From assembly GCA_020081605.1 (NCBI GenBank), contig JAHREC010000018.1, forward strand, positions 3,658,001 through 3,722,000: 64,000 nt of DNA, in the 5' to 3' direction. The stretch is from Albifimbria verrucaria. Its lineage: Eukaryota > Ascomycota > Sordariomycetes > Hypocreales > Stachybotryaceae. A program made the translations under genes and the position numbers. Positions 24,050 to 36,800 of this stretch are shown one piece after another (within the stretch, counting starts at the first letter, position 1; each line of letters begins with the position of its first letter). The notes below the pieces were generated by a model, which was given only the letters and a program-made list of their open reading frames with translations, was not told the DNA's origin and ran no database searches.

Positions 24050-25250
24050 TCAGGTTGCTTTGCCCAAAAGCCGGGCTGGCGTTGCGATACGATCATACAC
24101 ATCTGGAAGCTCTGACTGTAAAACCTCCGCGATGTCCTCAGCATCCTGTGCATTACCGGTCTGTGCTAAATGGGTGACGGTATCATGGCCTAGGAGGGCG
24201 AGCCAGGAAGCAGGATCCAGGCTTTTCCCGCGTGTTTCTTTCTTCAGACTGGTGCGGGACACCATTTGCCGAAGGGCGACTGTGTTGGTGAAGAGTTTCA
24301 TTGCGGCGCTGTGGTCTGGGTGAGTGGGGTGATAGAGGTGAAGGTGAGCGGTCTCCACAGGAACAGGCCATTGGAGTCGGTCCGCCGTAGCCATGTGGGC
24401 GTTGAAGAGATCTTCTGTAGGCGGTGTTTGGCTGAATGCCTCCACAGTCGTCATCCAAGACACTGACCTCCACGGGAGAACCAGTAGTCTGGGAAGAAGA
24501 GGGTGATTCTTGAATTCCTGCTCAGCTCGAAGAATGGTGGTTATGGCTGAGTTGAGGGACCCATGCTGAGGTTGACACTGGGCGCGAACAAGCTGGCTCA
24601 ACATGTACGATGCGCTGTGCACACGCACCATTTCATCCAATGCAAGAGCATCGTCCTTCATTACGCGAGTGATCCAACCCCATGCTTCCTCTTCCAGTCC
24701 TTCGGCCACAAGGAAAGGTGTAAGCGCATACAAGAAGTTCCTGTCCTCGACAAAGGACAGACTAGACTCTTCCCCACTCGATCGAAGCCATCGAACCACC
24801 CGTGCTGCCATTCCAGAAGGCGCCAATTTGGCACGCGGTTGCATGGAAAGCTGCCTCTTCTTTGTTATCAAACAGCCAGTCGCAGCCTTGCGCGTCATGA
24901 TTCCCGGGCAACGGCATGATCGAAGAACTGCGCAGGGTCTTGCTTCGGCGTATTCACAAGAGTCGAGCTAGCTGGGGCTGCATTTTTGTCGTAAAGGAAC
25001 AGCGGATTGGTGAGGATAGATTTCAGATGTTGGATAGCAGCGGGATCACGTTCGGTATGTGCGGCATCGGCTTGCTTCGGGAAGTGGATGGTGTTTCGGA
25101 GGCTGGTCCATACTCGCGATCGAGTTGTTTTCTGAATGAGGCTTTAATTCCTTCAAGAAGCTTGACGGATTTTTGTGGCGAGAGTGATGTTGGCTGGTGA
25201 TAGCCCTTGAAGAGGTGGTGCAATGCCTGCACCGACTTGGTGGAGAACAT
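24050..25250 (-). CDS. Unrecognised, probably mitochondrial, helical protein
   Basis: ATG 25250 (MFSTKSVQALHHLFKGYHQP) to stop at 24050-24052; single exon. Two breaks fit missing bases: GGG 25079-25081 and one near 24901. Corrected length 1203 nt, 400 residues. The N-terminus is rich in Lys/Arg/Ser with few acidic residues, fitting a mitochondrial presequence. A conserved-looking ILTNPLFLYDKN motif and FFDHAVAREIMTRKAATGCL follow. The remainder is alpha-helical, with Leu/Trp-rich segments such as NFLYALTPFLVAEGLEEEAW, reminiscent of helical-repeat proteins that service mitochondrial RNAs or assembly. That function is only a guess. It converges on TPA1. I am confident it is a real gene and not of its role. 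Confidence 0.65.
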
Positions 25251-27124
25251 GGCGGTAAAGACGTCTGTGCCGGCCGGACGGTAGATTTTTGGTTGACTGA
25301 AAGACTAGGCCAGAGGCCTAGAGTCTACGGATGGAGAGGCCAGTAAGGGGCTGGCTATAACGTGCGATTGGAGGTGTATGCGATATGCTGATCAGCCAAC
25401 AGGATGGGCTCACGATAAGTCGATGGTGGTTTGCTGGATTCCACCTTGGACCATACCAAAGAGTCATTATGTCATGTGATCTACAACGTCGAATCAGAGG
25501 CCGTCCGCGGTACTTGCCTTTAGGTGCCCAGTGCGCTGACTGACAGGTACCGCAGGGTTATGGTTGTGAGAGCACCTTTTTCTTAGTGGATGCTAGGTAC
25601 CTATACCTGGCTTAGAGCCATCTCTCAGATGAGGTAAGGCACCTGCCTAGGTAGGTACCTAGGTAGGTAGGTAGACTGGAAGATTCCGTATTGAGATTTG
25701 TTTTATGTTCTTGTTTTCTATCTAGGTATTTCTGGCATTTCTTTTTCGGTGATTAGCTTTCAGCCCATGATAAAGCCATTGTCTGAATCAGAACATGTCA
25801 ATCGACTAAGAGTATCTCACAGTAATGCTTTAGTTGGCTAATGTTTGCAAGCGTTGTGTTCATCGCTAATACTGGCCTACTAGATTGAGCGAGGAGCTTG
25901 AGTGGAGCCGTGCGAGGGCGAGCCTTGCCTTGCCTTGCCTTGGAGCCTCCAAACCCCAATGCAGCCCATACAGTGCCGAAACGGGAGCTCAGTGCTGCTC
26001 ATCTGAGGAAGAGGTAGCGTGACATAGCTGTCACCGTCACGCCATCCGCCAGGGCAAAACGATAGCAAAGTCAAAATATTCCTTGCTTTTGGGATGTCGT
26101 AGTTGTCGAGTACAAGGTCAGACAGACAGAGGCTGTTTTTTTTCTTTGTCGAGAAAGGTGGTAGATCCATGGCCAGCTGAGAGCTGAGAGACGCCCGCGA
26201 CTTGTTGCTCTTCAGGTGCCTTGCTTGACCTCGGTGACACAGCTGCATTTGCGGCCCCAAAATGAATTGGGGCTTGACCTCGCCCTCGTCAACGCACCGC
26301 CACGGCCTCGAGCAATTGGCAACCAACGCCAGCCGTACACGGTGAATGCATGCTACCCTGCTACTTATGGCAGCTTTTTGGAAGGAGGAGAAAGGGGCGG
26401 TTGCGAATGGCTGCATGCTACATAGAAGCACTCCTGCTTGCTCGTTTCTCATGTGCTTCAGGGAGCCACTGTAGGCAGTAACCTGTAACTCCAAGGTACC
26501 TTACCTGGGTGCTGAGGCGAGATACCGTGCTGTGGGCAGGGGAGTCGAGTACTTACCGAGGGTTCTCAGGCTGGATCGATGGATGTGCACAGCTCCAGCC
26601 GCTAGCTACCGTGATACGTAGTCTGCTCCACTAGAGCCTGCCCATGTACTTACGAGCCCACTGTGTTCAGGTACGACCACAAGTATTGGCGCGCCACGGT
26701 AGGGTCACATGTTGACAAAGGGCCCCGGCCATGTACCCCACAACAGGCAGCTTTTGTGCCCAGCAAGGAGCTGAGCCATGTACCCGACAAGCCTGAGCCC
26801 AGCGCAGCGACCCAAGCACAGTCAAGGGGCGTCACCGGCCGCTAAAGGCAAAACCTTCGTAACTTGAACCTTTGTTCAGTCTCTGGGGAAAACCTCGTGC
26901 CCTCCCCTTGCCCTCCACCTTCAACCTTTCAACGCCCTGCACACCTCTTCTCATTACGTCGTCGCATCCCCATCAACGCCTCCCAGGCATCTTGAGAGTG
27001 CCGTTCTCTTTCTTTTCCTTTCACTCGCGTGTTGCTTTGCAGAGGCCACCCTACACGGGCCACTGCAACAGCTTTTTCCTCCACCGTTGCAGCACCATAG
27101 CCGAACCCTCCCATCTCCATTCCC
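25251..27124. other. Divergent promoter region, DEF1 side
   Basis: About 1.9 kb between the starts of the minus-strand gene and DEF1. A 204-codon minus frame (25880-26494) has poor composition and is not supported. Contains a TAGGTA/GGTACC array near 25590-25675 and CCTTG repeats at 25923-25943. Confidence 0.5.
25625..25676. repeat. Palindromic TAGGTACCTA/TAGGTAGG array
   Basis: A run of AGGTA and CCTA words (GCCTAGGTAGGTACCTAGG and neighbours) forming nested self-complementary units. The same words recur in other gaps of this window. Function unknown. Confidence 0.6.
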
Positions 27125-30100
27125 ATGTCCGAGGTCATCTCACGGCCCTCCGCCTCGCGCGGCAGAGGCTCAGGTCGCGGTGGAAGAGGAGGATTTGCCG
27201 GTCGAGGTGGCCGCCGCACCAATGGCGACAACAAGACCGTCGATGACTCGCCCAGTGCCTTCGACGACGAGGGTGACTTCGCCGAACTCCGGAAGCAGTA
27301 CGGCAACAAGACGTCTGTAATTCGCGAAATGTTCCCCGACTGGTCTGAGGCCGACGTCCTCTATGCTTTGCAAGAGACCAACGGTGACGAGAACGAGGCT
27401 GTCGCACGCATTGCTGAGGGTACGTCAACTCGAGCCATCATCATCTCCACCCAACCTCAGCACTCGCCTACCCATCATGCTCGGTGCCTGCTGGGGTTTC
27501 CATCCAACTCTGCGAGGCCACGCTGCCAAAGAAAAATATGACAATTGCTAACGAAGTGTTGCAGGCGCCATCTCCCAGTGGGGAGAGGTCTCTAAGACCA
27601 AGAAGACTTCCCGACCGAAGACGAAGGAGTCCAGCACCGCTGCCGCGGGCAACGAATCATCCACAACCGGAGCTCAGGCCACCCGTGGTGGTCGTACTGT
27701 CTCAGAGGGTGGTCGAGGACGAGGCAGAGCTTCAGACCGTGGTGGCCGTGGCGGACGCGGGCGATCCTCTAACCCAGCCACCAATGGCTCGCGGAATAAG
27801 GAGGGCCAGCAGCTCTCCGTGCCTACCGAAGAGTCTCCTGCCTACAGCGACGTCAAGGATAAGACCGACGACCAAGATGATAAGGCTGCCTCGACCGATA
27901 AGCCCGCCCCGGCGCCAGAGGCCCCGAAGCCTGCCGCACCTCAAACCAAGACTTGGGCCAGCATGGTCAGGCAGTCGACAGCTCCTAAGGTGGCACCCAA
28001 ACCCAAGGAAGCTCCCGCGCCATCTCCTGCCGTACCCGAACCCGCCAAGCCAGCTCCTGTAGACGAACCCGTAGTCGAAGAGACCGTTCCTGAACCTGCC
28101 AAACCCGAAGAAGAAGCTACTCCTGTTGCCCAGCAAGCAGATGTAGCGGAGCCCGCGCCCGCCATTGTCGAACCCGAAATTGCCCTGCCCCCTCCAAAGA
28201 CGAGCTCACCGAGACAAATCTCGAACAGGTTGTTGACGACTCCAAGCCACCCGCGACTGGTACCGCCGCAAGCACTGCTGCTGACTCTTGGGACCCTCGA
28301 CAGAATCCTGCTAGCACCAACGCCACACCCTCTCGGCTGCCCACCAGCAGCACCAGACGCAGCGACCGACTGCCACCACGAGCGGCTACGCGACATCCGC
28401 AATCAAGGCCACTACCGAGAGAACCACCCGTGTGCCAAGCTACCAACGACGAGTTCTTGATCAGGAGGAGGCCGTTCGCATGCCTGGTAACCGTGAGGTA
28501 GACCGTGCTGCTGTGCAATTCGGCGCTTTCAACCTGGATGATGGCGAGGAGGATATCGATGGCGACCGGGAGGAGCCCGAGACTCGCGCTCAGCCCCCGC
28601 CGATTCTCCTGTTGCCCACCCCCGTGCCTCGCTTCCTCCTGTTGCTCAGCCTGCTGCTATCCCCGAGACGTTCTCTCAGAAGCCTGCAGCGGCCGTTCCC
28701 GGTGCTGCCTCAGCTGGTAGGAATGACCGGCCCTCCGTATTTTCTCGATTTGCTGACCATGATCTTGTAGCTGCTGTCACACCCCAGGCCCCCGGCCCTG
28801 CTCAGGGTATGTACTCATGCACAATTAGCATATTGGTTTTGGCTAACGCATTCCCCATAGCATCGCAACCTCCTGCTTCTCAGCTTGGCCGATATGGCCA
28901 GGCTGGCCCACAGGATGTGGCACAGAAGCCGCTGGATCCATTTAACCAGCAGAACACGCCATCGACTCAACCTCCCTTCGACTCCTTCCCCACACAAACC
29001 TCTCAGGCCCAGTCTCAGCAACCGACCGGTGCCTTCACCTCCGCCCCTAACGAATTTTCCTCCTACTATACCGCAAACCAGCAGGACCGCAACGCTTACA
29101 ACAACTTTTACGGTCAGCAATACGGCCAGCAGCATGCTGCACACGGCCAGCAGGAAGGCGTTCCTGCGCAGAGAGGATTCGGTGGTTACAATGCTTCGCA
29201 GGCTGATAACCTGAGCCAGTACCCCCAGAGCGGCGCTCACCAGCCACGCTTCGGAAGCAGCTCTGGTGATGCCCAGAACAGCGGCCACAGCACCCTAACC
29301 CCACCACTCAGGCTCAGCAACAGGCGACTCCTCAGACCCAGGCTCAGCAGCAATCCCAGGGCCCTCAGCAACAGCAGCAGCAGCCCCAGCAGCAGCCCCA
29401 GCAGCCCAACGCGCCCGGCTCGCAGCCTCAGTCGCACGGTCAGTATCCTGGCTACAACCACCCATACTATAGCAACCCCTACTACCACCAATACTACTCC
29501 GGATACGGCCAAGGCGGCTTTGGCCCTTACGGCAAGGGTGCCATGTACGGACAGCCATACGGCGTCTCACCCAACGCTCCTTATGACCATGCCTCGTCAC
29601 CCGCCTCTTTCGGACACTCTAGCCTGCACCGCGACAGCGGCCTGAGCTCCGGTCTCGGCGAATACGGCCGCGCAGGCACCGGTCAAGCCGCCAACCAGCC
29701 TGGTCTGGGTGGTAGCAGCTTCGGCAGCGTGCACGACAGCTTCAGCCGTGGATCGTCTTCGTTCCAGTCTCAGGGACAGTCGTTCAACAACCAGACCCAG
29801 CCGACCACCGGATCCTCCACCGACGACCTGAAGCCCTTCAGCGATGCCAAGACCGGATCGGGCCCATCTCCTCGCTCGGAGGCGCTCGTCCTGGATCTGC
29901 CACGAACAACACACCCGCTGGACAGAGCGGTCTCCCACCCCTCAGAACTCGCAGATGGGTGGAGCGTACGGAGGTTACCCCAACCACCTCCAGGGTCACG
30001 GTCTCCATGGAAGCAGCGCCTACGGCATGGGCGCTGGAGCCGGCGTGGGAGGCAACCAGCACGGTAACAGCCCCTACGGGTCGTACAGCCAGGGCTTTGG

Positions 30101-30164
30101 CAGCGGCGGATACTATGGTGGTGGCCAGCAGCAGCGCGGCGGCTGGGGCGGAAACTACCACTAA
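27125..30164 (+). CDS. DEF1: RNA polymerase II degradation factor Def1
   Basis: Exons 27125-27419, 27565-28806 and 28861-30164; introns 145 and 54 nt with good branch sites. An RGG-rich N-terminus (RGRGSGRGGRGG) precedes a CUE domain at about residues 50-98: FAELRKQYGNKTSVIREMFPDW, then VLYALQETNGDENEAVARI. A Pro/Ala/Glu-rich middle follows, then a Gln/Tyr/Gly-rich C-terminal half (QQQQQQPQQQPQ, SGYGQGGFGPYGKG). Def1 recruits the elongin-cullin ligase to ubiquitinate stalled RNA polymerase II; the CUE domain binds ubiquitin and the Gln-rich half directs cytoplasmic retention until processing. Six breaks, each one base missing: CCCCC 28188-28192, near 28330-28360, CCCCC 28594-28598, CCCC 29299-29302, near 29870, and CCC near 29935. 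Corrected length 2847 nt, 948 residues. Confidence 0.88.
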
Positions 30165-31512
30165 ATCCGGGCAGCCAAGATGATGTAAGGGTTGGACCGT
30201 TGTCAATCGTGGCGGCTGAGCGATTGACAGGTGGATGATGACGAAGAAGAAGAAGAAGATGAGGGAACGGGAAGCGTGGTATAACGTGACGGTGACGCCC
30301 AGACTTACATCACTCAAAGCCCCGAGAGGCTAGTATTATATCGAGGTATGGGGAGGGAACATAATGCAAACAGCACGGGTGAGATACTCTCCTTTTTTTT
30401 TTGCAAACGAAATGCGAAGATGTTCACAGGAGGGTGGGCGATCCCACGTCTACATGTACGATTGTCTCTTTTTCTTTTCTTTCTTGTGTTTCAAGAAACC
30501 ATCAGAAAAGCTTGGGGGTGGGCGGGCATTGGCAAATGCAAAGGATTGAAAGGTTGCAAAGTCTCTCTTTTATCTCGATCCCTCGGACCCTAAGGACTGT
30601 ATGTTGTTTGGCTCGTCAAGGCGCGTGGTCGGCAGGGCGGATTCATTGGAGGATTGATTAGGAGAGGATAGGCGAAACAATTGAAACTGCCAAAAATATA
30701 TATTGCGGCTGGTTGAAGAAAGATGTCAAGTCTGTCCATGTGCATGCAGAGAGAGAATCAGTGAGTGAGAGAGTGAAATGTAATTGTTTTGTGACATGGT
30801 GATGTTGGTGGCGTTGGTGCTGGCGGTGAAAGAAGGAGGAGGATGAGATATGTTGTGTGCGTCCGAGTCACCTTCACCTCGGCTGGATGGAGTCACCTCA
30901 ATGAGACATGATGTGATTGCCACGACCTGCCACATTTGCCCAGCTCGCGCGGAATATGTATTTCGGTAAGCATCGGTCTAGTTGCTGGTCGGACGACGTA
31001 ACGTATGAACAATGGGCGTGCCTCTTTATTGCCGTTGGCGGTTGCCGAGCACTTGACGAATCGGGACAAGGCGAGGCCGCTGATAGTCTTTCTGCTAAAC
31101 GTTACTCCAGCACGTTGATTAGCACAGCAAGTTAGTTCCTCCTCCATCACTCATGGCTCTCCACGGCCCATCATCCCCACACACCCAACCAGGATCAACG
31201 AACCCATGCAGCCCTCGCCCGTCTCCGGAATGATGGATAACTATGAAATACGCATTGACTCGCCCGCATATTTCCTTTCGCGGGCCGCAACTCATGAACA
31301 GGCCCTCGCCGCGTCTGAGTCGTCCGAGTCCTTCGACCGACCAGGCCAAGCTGCAATCTTTCTATGAACCCACCTATAACGAGTGTGCGACTATTTTGCA
31401 TTCCTTAAGTTAGTCAATAGGCTCTCATTGTTTCGGAAATAGTGCTACAGAGGATGGGCGTTGCCACCACACACGCAGAGAGCCACCACCATGACTCCCC
31501 AAGGACAAAGTC
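30165..31512. other. Intergenic region between DEF1 and MFS gene
   Basis: About 1.35 kb. A GAA trinucleotide run lies at 30243-30259; T/C-rich patches lie at 30391-30398 and 30465-30490. No gene or RNA seen. Confidence 0.5.
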
Positions 31513-33382
31513 ATGAGGCTTCCAACAGTTACGCCCTCGAGAAACAGTGGTCACAATGTCCAATCCACGGCCGAAATGGAGAGCAACGACGCGGATGAAG
31601 ATGTGAATGGAAAGGAGCTGCCCTTTTCTAAATTCCGCTGCATCGCTTTGGTCCTCACAGTCACTGGCGCCGCCTTTCTCAACGTGAGCACTCACCTTTG
31701 CTGTTCCCAGGAGGGACTCGTCATCCATACATATAATTACCGAATAGAGCTGACTATTCTTCATCTTTAGACCCTCGCCGGTCAGAGTGTCGTCATCATC
31801 ATGCCCACCATCGGTCGCGAGCTCAACATCCCAGAGAGTAGGCTGCAATGGGTCGTCTCCTCCTACTCCCTCACGTTTGGCTGCTTCCTCCTCTTGTGGG
31901 GACGCATTGCCGACATCTACGGCAAGCGACTCATCTTCATCCTCGGCTCTGTATGGGTAACCATCATGACCGCTGTAAATCCCTTCTTGCCCAACGAGAT
32001 TGCCTTTGACTTGTTCAGGGGCTTCATGGACTGGTAAGTGTTTTGCACCAAGTACAGCTATGAATCGTCTACTGACGAGTTCTCTTTTATTCGCTCTAGG
32101 TGCAGCGGCCAATGTCCCAACAGCAATTGGCATCCTGGGTGTAACCTTTCCTCCGGGCAAGGCTAAGAATTATGCCTTTAGCACATATGGTAAGTGCCAA
32201 CTACTTGAGAATGATATGTTTGATAGCCTAGTGACACTTGTACTAACTCGAAATGATTTCTCCTCAAATAGCTGCCGGTGCGCCCCTAGGAAGCATATTC
32301 GGTAACCTCCTGTCCGGAGTCATCGCTGAGTACGCGAACTGGAAATGGGTCTTCGGCGCCATGGCCATCATGGCCGCCGCCATTTCTGTCGCGGGTGTGT
32401 TCCTCATACCCCTCCTCCGCCTTCAGCACGCCTGGACAAGGCTGCATCCGTGGACTGGATTGGCGCTGTATCCATCACCAGCGGCTTGATAGCGTTGATG
32501 TTCGCACTGACCGAGGGCAACGTCGTGGGATGGTCTGTCCCTTGGGTACCAGTCCTCATTGTGGTTTCCATTCTGATCATTGCCGCCTTTGCTGTTTGGC
32601 AGCTGCACTCGAAAAGAAGGCGATCAGACCGCCTCTTATAAGAGTGTCGATGTTCCGCAACTTGCGTTTTAGCGCAGTCATGCTGACCATGGCCTTTTTC
32701 TTCGCAAGCTTCAACAACTACCTTGTCTTTGCCACCTACTTCTACCAAGGCTACCAAGGGCTGTCACCACTGCAGACTATGTTACGTTTTATACCCACTG
32801 GTGTTTCCGGCTGTATCATTGCCGTCATAGTTGCCCAGCTGCTGTCTCGCGTGCCTACGTTCTACATTATCATATGTGGTACGCTAGCTGCTTCCGTATC
32901 ATCGCTGCTGTTCTCCGTGCCGATCCCGCCTTCAACTTCGTACTTCGCTTGGGGCCTACCAGCCATGGTTCTCTCTGTTGTTGGAGCGGACACGATATGG
33001 CCGTGCCTAACGCTTTTACTTCTCAAGCCCTGCGTCCCGAGGACCAGGCGATCGGCGGGCTCTCATTAACGCTATGGGCCAGTTTGGTCGGGCCATTGGT
33101 CTCGCCATAAGCACAGCCATCCAGACCGCGGTCATGGCAGATGAACGCGGCATCTCCGTCGAGGATGTAGGCTCCATCGTTGTCGGAGAGTATGCCACTC
33201 TGAAGGGCATCCGAGCTGCTAGCTGGATGAACTTTGGCTTCGGTATGGGTGCCCTGCTTGTGGTGCTATTGGCTCTTCGAAGCAAGGAGATTATCGGGAA
33301 ACCGAAGGATACCCCACCTCGTGTCTCACCGAGAATAGATATAGAGCAAGCTGGTGAGGTGGCGAGAGACATCAAAGCGTAA
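31513..33382 (+). CDS. MFS drug/toxin-type exporter (DHA2-like, 14 TM)
   Basis: Exons 31513-31683, 31771-32033, 32100-32189 and 32272-33382. A short acidic cytoplasmic N-terminus precedes helix 1 (CIALVLTVTGAAFLN). MFS motif A is GRIADIYGKR and the helix-5 antiporter motif is GAAANVPTAIGILG. A second half (FRNLRFSAVMLTMAFFFASF) gives about 14 spans, typical of fungal DHA2 proton antiporters. Breaks, each as one missing base: GGGG 32018-32021, the donor at 32033-32034, CCCC 32409-32412, near 32602, near 33000 and GGG 33057-33059. With these six, all exon phases agree and the length is 1641 nt, 546 residues. Substrate cannot be inferred and no biosynthetic genes flank it. Confidence 0.82.
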
Positions 33383-33818
33383 GCGCAACTGGCCAACAGA
33401 TACAAATATGGCACATAGCCATAGTCGTTGAATCGCAGGTCTGCAACAGGCCCATGAGGTTGTTACCTGGCCATTCGATACATACATAAACCTCATTCGA
33501 TCATCCATTGTCTGGTCTAGATGCTCTGGAATTTTTATGTCGAGCACATTACTTGCTGATGCTGTCCGCGGCTGCAGCTAACTTATCGTTACTGCTTCAA
33601 GGCTGAGGATATAACCTGTTTATATGTAAACATGAAGTAGATAATTGGTAACAGGACGAACAGAACCTTGGGGCACGTTTCGGGTCTATACGCGATTTAC
33701 TCGTTCTTAAAAGTATTATCAATATATGGGTGATACTATATGTATATGCGCATATATACGTATGTGCCTGTTCCCAACGGTCCATGTTCTACTGGGTATC
33801 ATCACCGCCAAAAACTCC
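33383..33818. other. Convergent intergenic region, MFS/P4-ATPase
   Basis: About 435 bases between two convergent stops. AT-rich with an alternating TATA/CATATATAC stretch near 33715-33770. No gene seen. Confidence 0.5.
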
Positions 33819-36800
33819 TCAAACGCCGGAATAATGCAAATCGAGGACCTTCCTCACTCCCCTGCTTATGCTTCTGGCGACCTTCTCACGTTCATCAAGC
33901 TCTTCATCGTAACCAACATCCGCTGAGTCGTCACCGTCGCGGGCCATCTTCTTGAGCTTCTCCCACAGCACAGGATCCTGCTCGAGTTCCTGCCAAACTT
34001 CCAGCTCCCATTCCTCCGCGTTGATGTCGTCCTTACTCTTTTGCCATGGACGCCACTTCCAAACCCCAGTGATAATCAGCTTCCGCTTAACTGCTTTCAT
34101 CAAAATCTCCAAAAGACCAATAATTCCCAGGACGATAAAGAGTGTAGCCCACCACAAGGGGTCGCGACCCCAAAGATGAGTGAAAGAATCCCGAATGTTG
34201 TACGTGCCCGATGGTTTGGCTGCATAAACGCCATCAAGGAAAGAGACCCAAGCAAACCAGCCCGTCGTAGTGATAAAGAAAGATGCCATCACGATGGCTG
34301 ACTTGAAGTGTGTTTCAAAAATGCTGCGAATAGATTAGCCACAGATCAAACCGTATCAACACAAGGATTGGACTTACAATAGCTTCCAATTGATCCACAG
34401 GACGCCAACTGTGAAGGAAAGCTGGCCCAGGGCATATACGCCAGGATCTCGGGCACCTGGCACTGTCCAACCATATCCACCCCAGACACCGTACCATGCG
34501 ATCAAACCCTCGGCCGCCCCCAAGAACATCCATCGTAGGAACTTCCAGAAGTTTAACCCCGTATTGCGCTGGCCGTAAACATATAATTCAGGGACAGCCA
34601 GCAGGGTCTCTGCACGTAAGTCCTGTTCCCAGATACCCATACAAATACAACAAAGACTGGTAAAAAGTGTGTTGAAAACGGTCAAGCTTGTGGCCTCATA
34701 CAGTGATGTGCCTGTGTAGCCGTTGTATCGCTGAAATGCTGCAGTCGGTAAATAAAAGAACATTTCCTTCCAAAAGGTACAAAGAATGAACTTGGCAGTG
34801 CGCACATAGTTCCATCGGCCATGGACGAGAAGAAGTCGTTGTAGAAAGCGAAATTGTGCAATCGAGTAGTCGGCGACACGAGCGGCTTGTAAGCCTTCCT
34901 TGCCTGATATACCAATTCCAACGTGGCTGGCTTGGATCATGGCTAGATCATTTGCACCGTCGCCGATCGCTAGAGTTACACCGCGTCGGCGTTTGCCCCT
35001 ATAAGACCTCAATTGGGATCGTACTGTCGTAACCAAGAGAGCCTTCTGTGCGGGTGAGGCTCTGCAGCAGATAACAGAATCCACAAGAAGCATGACGTCG
35101 TAGAACTTCTTGGAAAGTACTTCGGACTTTTCGACAACTCCCAATGTCTGACCGTCAATTACCACCACACTGTGGGCAGATCCTGTTTGTAAATCTTCGG
35201 CCAGTGTAATGAGTTGCGTCTCCAACGACCCCTTGTCGAGGTCAAGAATGAAAAGGTCAGACGTAGGCCGACAGAGGGTTGCCGAGTGAGCGATGTTGAT
35301 GGCGGTTTCTCTCTTGTCGCCCGTCAGCATCCAAATCTTGATATTGGCCCTTCGCAAACGTTCGATAGTCTCAGGAACGCCTTTCTGGAGCTTGTCCTCA
35401 ATTGCGCTTGCTCCAATTAGATCGAATGACTGCTCAATCATTTCACCGGCCTCTTCGATGAGCTCTTGGCGGTTTACAATACTGGTTGTTGCTTGATTGT
35501 AAATCTTCTTCCATGAATTATACTCGTGATGTGTTAGGAATCTTTGAGCAAACAAGAGCGTCCGCAGACCCTCTGTTGCAAAGTCATCTAAATGTTTGAA
35601 GCATTTAGTAAAGACTTCCGATTCGTTGAGCAGGGCTGAATCTTCGAGGAAACTGAGGTGTGAGGGTAACGGTTCCGCATAGAGCGTGTGAGCTCCCATG
35701 AATTGGCTGCGGGAAACCTCAAATGACATGCCGCGGTTCATCATGCCTTGGCGAGGCCTGTCAGTAGAGCGCCTTACTAGCTGATTGATCTCGAATGAAT
35801 GACTCCTGATAGCCGATGGACGGTGACCAGGACTCCGGCTGCGCGCAAAACTCGGGTTTCGACGCATAGTGAGACTGGGTCTCCCGCCAAAGCTATTCCT
35901 GGGTTCCTGTTGCTCGCTACGACGATAAAGCTCACGTTCCATCTCCACACTTTGGCGAACTTCGTTTGCCTTTTGCATTGCCAGAGAAGACAATTTCAGT
36001 CGTGGCAGGATGGCAGAGTCGGCACCCTTGCAAATGACCGAGATACGGCCATCAGGATACCGCACAACAATCGACATCCTTTTTCGGACACTGCTAAACT
36101 CAATGACATCGAGTATGTCAAACTTCAGGAGCTCTGTCGACCCGTTTGGCTGTGTAGCCTGAATCGTTATGGACTGGGAGTTGCGCTGCACAACTGTGTA
36201 ACCGAGTTCTTGCGCAGCTCTCACTAATGCCAGCTCATCTGGGGAAGATGCCTGATACTCAAGCTTTCCATCCCGAACCTCTGGGAGACAAGTGTGGCAG
36301 ATTGCCATGGCGAGGATGTAGTCTCTTGCCATTCTGGCAAATGGGGAATCTGGACGTAGTCTAAGAAACTCAGCCATGTCAGAGGTGTCGAACTCAGGCT
36401 GTAGATGATCTGGTCGAGCAGCGGATCGCCACTGTGAAGAAGATCTCCTCCCTATTGTGGGCGATGTAGGGGATAGTGGGACCTCGATTGGCTCGGCCAG
36501 TTCCTCCTGGATGACTATGTTCGTTGGTTCTGGTTTGTGTATGGATGTGTTTGTGCTAAGAGGCTCCTCATTCGTCTTCATCTCGGTGAGGTTTGTTTCA
36601 GTTTGTTCCAGGTCAGTCTGGTGAAGCCATACAGTTCCTGCGACACTGATTTTGCGAAACTTCATGATGTTATCGGTCAATGTACCCGTCTTGTCCGAAA
36701 AGATGTACCCGACTTGGCCCAAGTTCTCCAAGATAGTGTTGGTATTACACCTCGCTGGAGTATCAGTCTCTTCATCATACATTTGAATGTCCGAGTTTAA

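Noticed and set aside
25880..26494. 204-codon minus-strand frame
   Set aside because: No domain or signal, Ser/Cys/Gln-scattered composition, and it lies within the DEF1 upstream region.
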